A stretch of 58,999 nt of DNA, from contig DPHD01000077.1 of assembly GCA_003523085.1 (NCBI GenBank), forward strand, positions 11,631 through 70,629, read 5' to 3'. This document shows, in pieces, positions 1 through 6,826 of the stretch. A program made the translations under genes and the position numbers. The notes beneath the pieces are model-generated. The model did not search any database. It was not told the origin of the DNA and worked only from the letters and a program-made list of their open reading frames with translations. This DNA comes from Oceanospirillaceae bacterium (GTDB lineage: Bacteria > Pseudomonadota > Gammaproteobacteria > Pseudomonadales > Balneatricaceae). Within the stretch, counting starts at the first letter, position 1. Each line of letters opens with the position of its first letter.

Positions 1-1
1 T

Positions 2-79
2 CACCCTTCACCAAACACCGACAAAGGTGCCGTAAGCAACATTCGTCAATGGCTAGCATTTAATGAGGTATTTCCATGA
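2..79 (+). CDS. hicA: HicA-family toxin, 3' end only (5' part outside window)
   Basis: Frame 2 is open from the window edge to a TGA at 77-79 and gives a 25-residue tail beginning HPSPNTDKGAVSN. This resembles the C-terminus of HicA mRNA interferases, where the RPHPSP(N/D)TDKGAV stretch is well conserved. The TGA overlaps the ATG of the following antitoxin gene in an ATGA (76-79), the usual coupling in hicAB modules. The catalytic histidine region lies upstream of the window, so activity cannot be judged. The identification rests on the tail plus the HicB-like neighbour. Confidence 0.75.
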   Translation, partial: HPSPNTDKGAVSNIRQWLAFNEVFP

Positions 80-423
80 GTAATTTAATGGATTTTAGTG
101 GTTACAAAGCAATTATTAATTACGACTCAGAGATAGAGATGTTTCGCGGCGAGTTCACCAACCTTAACGGTGGAGCAGATTTTTATGCCACCAACGTGGA
201 GGACTTACGCATTGAGGGCGCTACATCACTCAAGGTATTTATAGACATGTGCAAAGCCGATAATGTTGAACCTAAAAAGTCATTCTCTGGCAAGTTCAAC
301 TTACGCATAAGCCCTAGATTACATGAAGAGCTAGCATTAGCCGCTGCCGTAGAATCCACCAGCATTAACCAGTGGGTTATCGACACACTATCTCAGTCTG
401 TCAGGCCTGCACAGTCTCTCTAG
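76..423 (+). CDS. hicB: HicB-family antitoxin
   Basis: This 115-residue protein has the two-part HicB layout. Residues 1-65 form a small degraded RNase-H-like domain (GYKAIINYDSEIEMFRGEF...). Residues 70-110 form a ribbon-helix-helix/Arc-type DNA-binding region (GKFNLRISPRLHEELA...SINQWVIDTL). It should neutralise HicA by direct binding and autorepress the module. The start overlaps the hicA stop by 4 bp, so translation is probably coupled. The gene ends 14 bp before the convergent regulator gene. Such modules are often horizontally acquired; nothing else mobile is visible here. Confidence 0.88.
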   Translation: MSNLMDFSGYKAIINYDSEIEMFRGEFTNLNGGADFYATNVEDLRIEGATSLKVFIDMCKADNVEPKKSFSGKFNLRISPRLHEELALAAAVESTSINQWVIDTLSQSVRPAQSL

Positions 424-437
424 GCCTTGTTTACTCG

Positions 438-1469
438 CTATGATTGTTTGCGGGTATGGGAGGGTGTGACATCAAAATACTGGCGATAGCACTTGCTAAA
501 ATGTGGGTAAGAAACAAACCCACAGGCCAAGGAAATATCGCTCATACTGAGCTGAGTTTGGGTGAGTAACTGGTGCGCTCGTTTGAGGCGTAGCTCCAAG
601 TAATAACGTGTGGGCGTACTGCCTAAATAGCGCTGGAACTGGCGCTCGATTTGACGCCGTGTAATGCCTACTAAGGCTGCAATTTCTTCGGCCGTCAACA
701 TTTCTTCCATGTTGTTTTCCATGAGCCCAATAATGTCTTTTAGGTTTTGTGGCAAATGCGCATCGGCTTGGTCGCTGAGAAAAGCCGGCTCGCCAGTATC
801 GTTTATACGATCACAGGTCAGAATATCGCAAATACCACGCACAAAGGGTTTGCCACGGGCTTCTAGCATCAGCTCCAGCATCATATCTAAGGCACTATTA
901 CCACCGGCGCAGCTAAAACACTGGCCATCAATAACGTAGGATCTGTCTTTTAAGTCGATTTGTGTAAAGCACTCGCGAAAGCTCGCGCGGTTTTCGCGGT
1001 GCACTGCACATGCTTTGCCATCTAAAACACCGGCATGTGCCAAAGCAAATACACCGTTCCACAAGGAACCCAAGGCTTTTTTACGGATGCCGGACTGACG
1101 TAAAAATTTGACTAACGCAGGCGGCGTTTGTAGCTCTACACGTAATCCGCCACACACCACAAAAGCATCAATATGATCCATGTTAAGTTGGCCTAATGAT
1201 TGGTCGGCCATGGCCGCAAAACCCAAATCACTACATACTGCAGCACCATCTACGCTCACTAGCCGAAACGTGTACAACTCGTTTTCGCTCAGCAAGTTGG
1301 CCGTACGCAAGGCATCTAAGGCCGAGGTTAAGGCCATCATAGAAAAGTTTTCTTGTAAAAAAAACACGAAATTACGCAACTCACCCGGCAGTTTGTTTAG
1401 CACTGGTGGATAGACCGTTTCTAGCGGGAAGACTTGGGCACTGGTGTTTGACGGGCTTGAAGTATTCAT
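438..1469 (-). CDS. GlxA-family transcriptional regulator (DJ-1/PfpI-like domain + AraC HTH)
   Basis: The protein has about 343 residues counted from the ATG at 1469. The frame stays open 39 codons further upstream, but that extension is not protein-like. The N-terminal ~200 residues form a DJ-1/PfpI-like sensor domain (FSMMALTSALDALRTAN, FVVCGGLRVE). The C-terminal ~95 residues carry two AraC helix-turn-helix motifs (ITRRQIERQF and DISLACGFVSYPHFSKCYRQYF). The family includes Pseudomonas GbdR, CdhR and ArgR, which sense betaine, carnitine or arginine. The ligand here cannot be read from sequence. At the usual nucleophile elbow the protein reads GSLWNGV, with no cysteine, so the sensor domain is unlikely to be an enzyme. 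It is divergent from the moxR operon across 128 bp. Confidence 0.85.
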   Translation of the reverse strand: MNTSSPSNTSAQVFPLETVYPPVLNKLPGELRNFVFFLQENFSMMALTSALDALRTANLLSENELYTFRLVSVDGAAVCSDLGFAAMADQSLGQLNMDHIDAFVVCGGLRVELQTPPALVKFLRQSGIRKKALGSLWNGVFALAHAGVLDGKACAVHRENRASFRECFTQIDLKDRSYVIDGQCFSCAGGNSALDMMLELMLEARGKPFVRGICDILTCDRINDTGEPAFLSDQADAHLPQNLKDIIGLMENNMEEMLTAEEIAALVGITRRQIERQFQRYLGSTPTRYYLELRLKRAHQLLTQTQLSMSDISLACGFVSYPHFSKCYRQYFDVTPSHTRKQS

Positions 1470-1522
1470 GCCGCAACTATACCACCTAATTTCAACAAGG
1501 CCAGAGCAACTTGAAACAGGAT

Positions 1523-1534
1523 GACTTATAAGTC
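1523..1534. promoter_or_regulatory. Perfect 12-bp palindrome in divergent promoter region
   Basis: GACTTATAAGTC reads identically on both strands. It lies between the divergent GlxA-type regulator (start 1469) and moxR (start 1598). The position suits an operator for either gene, but AraC-type regulators usually bind direct repeats, so the binding protein is unknown. No convincing sigma-70 promoter was found around it. Confidence 0.35.
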
Positions 1535-1597
1535 TTGCTGCTAAGGCGTGCAATTCGTGCCAAAATAGCTGCATTAGCAAATTCAAGAGTATAGTTT

Positions 1598-2443
1598 ATG
1601 AGCTTCACGGGTACTGATAATTACGTCGCCACCAAAGACCTGCAAATGGCGGTTAATGCGGCTGTTACGCTGCAACGTCCGCTCCTCATCAAAGGTGAAC
1701 CGGGTACCGGTAAAACTCTGTTAGCAGAGGAAGTAGCATCTGCTTTGGGTATGCCCCTGATGCAATGGCACGTCAAATCAACCACCAAGGCCCAGCAGGG
1801 CTTATATGAATACGATGCGGTTTCTCGTTTGCGCGATTCTCAATTAGGCAACGACAAGGTACATGATGTCGGCAACTACATTAAAAAGGGCAAGCTGTGG
1901 CAAGCCTTTGATGCCGACCAACGTGTGGTTTTGCTAATTGATGAAATTGACAAGGCCGACATTGAGTTCCCTAACGATTTATTAGTTGAATTGGATAAGA
2001 TGGAATTCCATGTTTATGAAACTGGCGAGCGAGTTCAAGCCAGACACCGTCCGGTGGTGATCATTACCAGTAACAATGAAAAAGAGCTGCCGGATGCATT
2101 TTTACGGCGCTGTTTTTTCCACTATATTAACTTCCCTGACAAGGCCACCATGAAGGCTATTGTGGAGGTTCATTACCCAGACATCAGCCAAGCTCTTGTG
2201 GCCGAAGCCATGCAAATGTTCTTTGACGTGCGAGATATTCCGGGCCTTAAGAAAAAACCTTCCACTTCTGAATTGATTGACTGGCTTAAACTGTTAATGG
2301 CCGATGAAATCCCAGAAGACCTACTGGCTAATCGCGATCCAACCAAGGCTATTCCGCCATTATACGGTGCCTTATTGAAAAACGAACAAGATGTACAATT
2401 GCTCGAACGCCTTGCCTTTATGTCTCGTAGAGAGCAGCGTTAA
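1598..2443 (+). CDS. MoxR-type AAA+ ATPase
   Basis: A 281-residue AAA+ protein with Walker A GEPGTGKT at residues 33-40, Walker B VVLLIDEIDKAD near 110-121, a sensor-1 region (VIITSNNEKELPDAFLRRC) and an arginine pair suitable as a finger. MoxR ATPases act with VWA-domain partners to insert or activate metal cofactors, as in NorQ/NorD, CbbQ/CbbO and CoxD/CoxE. That partner is encoded 5 bp downstream. The start is preceded by AAGAG at 8-nt spacing. It is the first gene of a three-gene operon. The client enzyme is not identifiable from the window. Confidence 0.9.
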   Translation: MSFTGTDNYVATKDLQMAVNAAVTLQRPLLIKGEPGTGKTLLAEEVASALGMPLMQWHVKSTTKAQQGLYEYDAVSRLRDSQLGNDKVHDVGNYIKKGKLWQAFDADQRVVLLIDEIDKADIEFPNDLLVELDKMEFHVYETGERVQARHRPVVIITSNNEKELPDAFLRRCFFHYINFPDKATMKAIVEVHYPDISQALVAEAMQMFFDVRDIPGLKKKPSTSELIDWLKLLMADEIPEDLLANRDPTKAIPPLYGALLKNEQDVQLLERLAFMSRREQR

Positions 2444-2448
2444 CGCTT

Positions 2449-3624
2449 ATGCTGGTTAACTTTTTTTACACCCTAAAGCGTGCCGAAATACCTGTCTCCA
2501 TTAAGGAGTACTTGGTGCTGCTCGAAGCATTACAAGCCCACCTCGCCTTTGCAGACATGGACGATTTTTATCATTTGGCGCGCACCTGCCTAGTCAAAGA
2601 TGAAGCTAATTTTGACAAGTTTGACCGTGTGTTTGGGGCTTATTTTAAGCAACTCGAAAGCCTAGAAGATGTGCTTAACGCCCTTATTCCAGAGGCATGG
2701 CTACGCTCGGAATTTATGAAGCAACTGAGCGATGAAGAAAAAGCCAAAATTAAGTCTTTAGGCGGCCTAGAGGAATTGCTAGACGCCTTTAAAGAACGCT
2801 TAGCCGAACAGGAAAAACGCCACCAAGGCGGTAACAAGTGGATTGGTACTGGTGGCACTTCACCCTTTGGCCACAGCGGTTATCACCCAGAAGGCATTCG
2901 TGTGGGTGGCGAAAGCCGCAATAAAAGTGCTGCCAAAGTGTGGGAAAAACGCCAATTTAAAGACCTCGACGACAGCGTCCAGTTAGGTACTCGCAACATC
3001 AAGGTGGCGCTGCGTAAGCTGCGTCAATTTGCTCGCACGGGTGCCGCCGAAGAACTGGACCTAGATCACACTATTAGTGCCACCGCCAAAAACGCCGGTA
3101 TGCTCGACCTTAAGTTGGTACCCGAACGCCACAATGCGGTAAAAGTATTATTGATGCTGGACGTGGGGGGCTCTATGGACCCTTACATTCAAGTATGTGA
3201 AGACTTATTTGCCGCCTGTCGTAGCGAGTTCAAACACTTAGAACACTTTTACTTTCACAATTTTGTGTACGAAAGTTTGTGGCGCAACAACCTGCGCCGA
3301 CAAAGTGAACGCACCGCCTTGTACGACATTATTCATACCTACGGCCGTGACTATAAAGTAATTTTTGTTGGCGACGCTTCCATGTCACCCTACGAAATTA
3401 GCAGCCCCTACGGCAGTGTAGAACACATGAACCCGGAACCTGGTCACGCTTGGATGCAGCGCCTTACCGCTCATTTTGATAAAGTGGCCTGGCTCAATCC
3501 CGTGCCCGAAGAACATTGGGGCTACACCCACTCCATAGGTCTTACCCAACAACTCATCGACAACAGAATGTACCCTATGAGCTTGGCGGGCTTAAGCGAT
3601 GCTATTAAGGCCTTAGCAAAATGA
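2449..3624 (+). CDS. VWA domain-containing CoxE-like protein, MoxR partner
   Basis: 391 residues. The N-terminal half (about 1-220) is the CoxE-type helical region. The C-terminal half is a von Willebrand A domain whose metal-ion-dependent adhesion site reads DVGGS at residues 238-242. A charged linker near 110-135 (FKERLAEQEKRHQGG) precedes a conserved glycine-rich stretch. It starts 5 bp after the moxR stop without a clear ribosome-binding site, which suggests coupling. Its own TGA overlaps the next ATG (ATGA at 3621-3624). By family it should link the ATPase to a client metalloenzyme; that is inference. Confidence 0.9.
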   Translation: MLVNFFYTLKRAEIPVSIKEYLVLLEALQAHLAFADMDDFYHLARTCLVKDEANFDKFDRVFGAYFKQLESLEDVLNALIPEAWLRSEFMKQLSDEEKAKIKSLGGLEELLDAFKERLAEQEKRHQGGNKWIGTGGTSPFGHSGYHPEGIRVGGESRNKSAAKVWEKRQFKDLDDSVQLGTRNIKVALRKLRQFARTGAAEELDLDHTISATAKNAGMLDLKLVPERHNAVKVLLMLDVGGSMDPYIQVCEDLFAACRSEFKHLEHFYFHNFVYESLWRNNLRRQSERTALYDIIHTYGRDYKVIFVGDASMSPYEISSPYGSVEHMNPEPGHAWMQRLTAHFDKVAWLNPVPEEHWGYTHSIGLTQQLIDNRMYPMSLAGLSDAIKALAK

Positions 3625-4673
3625 ACAACCCCATCATCTGCACCTGCTTCGACATACACCAAGACACTGTAGAAGCGGCCATTGAAGAAGGCCATGACGA
3701 TTTCCGTAAATTACGGGTAGTACTTGGTGTGGCGGGTGATTGTGGCAATTGCCACCGACCTATTAACAAATTACTCAAGGCCCGTAGGCTCGCTAACACG
3801 CCCGACCCAGAGGCGCCTGCACGACGTCGATTCCCGATGCCGTGGCGCCATATGAGCCATGCTAAGTTAGAACAAGAATACTCGCCCAGTTCCTGTGTTG
3901 ATGACTTTATGGTGTATATCCATGATTACATCAACCACTCAAAAATGGCACTTGAGCAATTGCCATGCCAGCGCGATGTGGCGTACAGCAGCAATGAGGG
4001 CGAAACATTGGACTATTTTCCGGTTCAAACGGATCAAGCCAATGCCCCCCTTGTGGTTTTTATCCACGGTGGTTATTGGCAGGAACTGAGTAAAAATGAA
4101 TCAAGCTTTATGGCGCCCGAGCTAGTCAAGCAGGGGATGAATTTGGCCGTGGTGGATTACACTCTAGCCCCGCAAGCTAGCATCAATCAAATGATTGCTC
4201 AATGTTGCCGCGCCGTGGCATGGCTTCTGCAACAAGCTCAAGAATTAGGCTTTGATGCTAATAGGGTCATCATAGCGGGCAGTTCTGCTGGTGGGCATTT
4301 GGCCGCTTCGGTATTACAAGCGGCGCAACAAAACTTGCATGGCCTTGCGCCTTCTTCTATTGCTGGCGCTATATTGCTGAGCGGGGTTTATGATTTACGG
4401 CCTTTAATCAATACCTATGTTAACCAGCCGTTAAAACTCTCCAACGAAGGTGCTACGGCGCTAAGCCCTGGCCTGTACAGCAATCAAGGATTACCGCCCT
4501 GTGTGATTGCTTACGGCAGTAACGAAACTCAGGAGTTTAAGCGCCAAAGCAAGGAATATCACCAGCAGCTTGTGAGTGACGGTGTTACCAGCCAGTGTAT
4601 AGAAATACCGCAGCGCAATCACTTTGATATCGTTTTCGACCTGAGCAGTTTAATAACTAAACTTGGTCTTTAA
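3621..4673 (+). CDS. BFD-like [2Fe-2S] domain fused to KynB-like alpha/beta hydrolase
   Basis: This 350-residue ORF appears to be two proteins in one. Residues 1-55 match a bacterioferritin-associated-ferredoxin-like [2Fe-2S] domain with ligands C7-x-C9-x31-C41-x2-C44. A basic linker (RRLANTPDPEAPARRR) leads into a hydrolase from about M78 (MSHAKLEQEYSPSS). The hydrolase has the oxyanion motif HGGYW at 149-153, nucleophile elbow GSSAGG, an acidic site in GSNETQEFKRQS and a final NHFD histidine, as in arylformamidase-type enzymes. An internal ATG at 3852 could serve a separate hydrolase, but no ribosome site precedes it. Either this is a real fusion or a lost stop or frameshift joined two genes. 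The substrate is unknown. Confidence 0.8.
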   Translation: MNNPIICTCFDIHQDTVEAAIEEGHDDFRKLRVVLGVAGDCGNCHRPINKLLKARRLANTPDPEAPARRRFPMPWRHMSHAKLEQEYSPSSCVDDFMVYIHDYINHSKMALEQLPCQRDVAYSSNEGETLDYFPVQTDQANAPLVVFIHGGYWQELSKNESSFMAPELVKQGMNLAVVDYTLAPQASINQMIAQCCRAVAWLLQQAQELGFDANRVIIAGSSAGGHLAASVLQAAQQNLHGLAPSSIAGAILLSGVYDLRPLINTYVNQPLKLSNEGATALSPGLYSNQGLPPCVIAYGSNETQEFKRQSKEYHQQLVSDGVTSQCIEIPQRNHFDIVFDLSSLITKLGL

Positions 4674-5927
4674 CGTGAGCCTCTGTAACCCATCCATCAA
4701 GGCAAAGGCTGAGGTGGCACTGGCTTGCATGGTGGCGTAGGTTACGCTAGTTTGCCATTGGTCAGTGGGTTTCCATGTAAGCGCAGCCGTAAGCGCCATA
4801 AGGGCACCGTTGGGCGTACCAAAATGCATGAGGGACCCACTAAATTCATCATTTTGAAAGTTGTCACTCACGCCTATATTGTATGACCAATCGGTTTGAT
4901 TACTGGCAACAGGAGGTGCCGCTGGGGTTAGATAACTGGGGTGGTAGTTGAGCCAATGTTTTGCCGTGAGACTCATGTTCCATTGCCGGTCGCCATCGTT
5001 GAGCTCTAAGCCGATAGCGGCATCTAAGCGTTTATCTGTCACTAGCCCTGTATAACCAAGGTTGTGCTGCAATGCCGTTTTGTAAGCTACATCCACTTTA
5101 ACTAAATCATCATCAATGGCTTTATTCCAACTAAAGCCAACTAGGCCGTAAGCTTTGGCAGAAGCTTGGCCCGTCGATAAGTTAATCAGCGGACTATTAG
5201 GTAACAACTGGGCAAGGTACAGGGCCCAATCACCGCCACTGCCTGTGGCGCCATATTTAATACCCCACTCTTGAGTGATTGCGGTCTCTAAGCTGACACC
5301 AGGAATAGCACTAACGCTTGGGTCCAAGTTAACAAATCCAGAAACCTCTGCCGCAGGCATGTAGTAACTACCGCTGAGTAACCATTGGGGCGTAAAGCTT
5401 GTGCCGCCGCTGGTTGCGTTGGGTGCGGGGTTAATTACATCTAAGACACCTGCAGCTTCTACTTCACCCCAACTCAATACATAGCGGCCTAGCTTAGCGC
5501 TCGTTTCTGCCAAGCTGTATTGTACAATAAGTGTCTCAATGGCTAGGGTGCTCAGCGGGCTTGCCGCGGGTTTATTCACATCACCCGGCCAATACTGCAT
5601 GGCCTTAAGTTCTATTTCGCCATAGCCCAACAGTCCTAATGACCCTTCACTGGACAATCGTACATCCGTCGTGTGATTGGTGCGCCTATAGCTTGCCTTT
5701 GGGTTAAGCGCGAGGCTATGTTCTACACTCAACTGGAAGGCTTCATTTTGGCTAGCTAAAATACTGTCTTCAGTGAAATCGTCTAGGTCGAATTCGTCGT
5801 CGGTAAACAAATCGCCTGCATCGTCAAAATCATCGCCCAACAGGTCACCTTCAGCATAACTTGGGGAGGTGAGTAACACGCCAGCAAGCACCAACGCGGC
5901 AATTTTTGTCGTAGTTAAATTAGGCAT
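4650..5927 (-). CDS. Outer-membrane beta-barrel protein, DUF1302-like
   Basis: 425 residues with a signal peptide (hydrophobic core about 8-24, cleavage after SYA). A very acidic linker rich in D and E follows (about 27-55), then a long stretch of alternating beta-strand pattern ending in an aromatic residue (TKFSY), as expected for BAM-inserted barrels. The phrase SWGEVEAAGVLDVINP closely resembles the signature of DUF1302-type outer-membrane proteins. It is the last gene of an operon with a LolA-like periplasmic protein and an RND exporter. I infer that it is the outer-membrane part of a lipid or hydrophobic-compound transport route. It overlaps the convergent hydrolase gene by 24 bp. Confidence 0.75.
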   Translation of the reverse strand: MPNLTTTKIAALVLAGVLLTSPSYAEGDLLGDDFDDAGDLFTDDEFDLDDFTEDSILASQNEAFQLSVEHSLALNPKASYRRTNHTTDVRLSSEGSLGLLGYGEIELKAMQYWPGDVNKPAASPLSTLAIETLIVQYSLAETSAKLGRYVLSWGEVEAAGVLDVINPAPNATSGGTSFTPQWLLSGSYYMPAAEVSGFVNLDPSVSAIPGVSLETAITQEWGIKYGATGSGGDWALYLAQLLPNSPLINLSTGQASAKAYGLVGFSWNKAIDDDLVKVDVAYKTALQHNLGYTGLVTDKRLDAAIGLELNDGDRQWNMSLTAKHWLNYHPSYLTPAAPPVASNQTDWSYNIGVSDNFQNDEFSGSLMHFGTPNGALMALTAALTWKPTDQWQTSVTYATMQASATSAFALMDGLQRLTLKTKFSY

Positions 5928-5941
5928 CTGCAGTGACTCTA

Positions 5942-6826
5942 CTATTGCGCTTGTGCACGTAATGCTTGTAGATGCCGCTGCCTAAAGGCCTGGTCTGTTA
6001 GCGCCCGTTGCGTTAAAAATGCGGCGTCAATGTCTAACCCAAAGGTGATGGCTTTGATTTTCATGTTGGTTAAACGCTGGCTCACCAAGTTTTTGAAGGT
6101 CATGCTGCGGGCCAACCAAATGCCATTAATCTTTTCGATTTTAGACACCGACACTTGTTTGATGGCATTACCACGTTTATCAAACATTTGTATTTTTAAG
6201 CTAATAAACCGCTCCGTATCCACCCAAGTACGCACTTTGCCATAACGCGTGCTTTTTAAGCGCTTGGTGGTGGGCACCGATTCAATCACAGCAACCGGGC
6301 GGCCTTTATACCGCCCACGCTGCAAGATGGTGTAGGTGTAGTCGTCGAGCTTGCCGGTTTCTTGGTCTTCGGTGCTTATTTCCGAGCCAAACATACTGGT
6401 GGGTTCAGTTTCTTCGTCGTCAGAACCTGCGGCAATGCGTTTCACTTTACCTAATGCAGAAAGGTACAGCCAAGTTTCATTGTCTTGGTCGCTATCGTCG
6501 TAGCTGTAAGACAACATACCGATACCCCGTTCGCTGGCAGGCTCTACAATAATGGCTATGGATTTACTGTCCTTGTTATTGGGCCCCGTGTTGATTTGTG
6601 CGCTTTCTAATACTTTGATGCGCGGCTTTTCGACACATTTCAATTTGCCATTTTTGGTACCGTACTTGCAACTGGTCAGCTGCATCAGGTTAAATGATGA
6701 TTCAGTGGTTTGTAATTGATTGTCATCCATCTTCTGCACCAATTCACGGGCAGACAGTTCGGCGTTGGCCGTATTAGCTACCAGTAGGCTGAGGCTCAAT
6801 ATTAATCCTTTGGTCATTAATCGCAT
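5942..6826 (-). CDS. Periplasmic outer-membrane lipoprotein-sorting (LolA-like) protein
   Basis: 294 residues with a typical signal peptide (LILSLSLLVANTANA). The mature part carries hallmarks of the LolA-like family found beside RND exporters: the SMFGSEISTEDQE segment, RGRYKGRPVAVIESVPT, and YGKVRTWVDTERFISLKIQMFD. The family has the half-barrel fold of LolA/LolB and is thought to carry a lipid-like cargo across the periplasm. Its ATG overlaps the stop of the upstream exporter by one base (TAATG), so the two are translationally coupled. The barrel gene follows after 14 bp. Confidence 0.83.
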   Translation of the reverse strand: MRLMTKGLILSLSLLVANTANAELSARELVQKMDDNQLQTTESSFNLMQLTSCKYGTKNGKLKCVEKPRIKVLESAQINTGPNNKDSKSIAIIVEPASERGIGMLSYSYDDSDQDNETWLYLSALGKVKRIAAGSDDEETEPTSMFGSEISTEDQETGKLDDYTYTILQRGRYKGRPVAVIESVPTTKRLKSTRYGKVRTWVDTERFISLKIQMFDKRGNAIKQVSVSKIEKINGIWLARSMTFKNLVSQRLTNMKIKAITFGLDIDAAFLTQRALTDQAFRQRHLQALRAQAQ

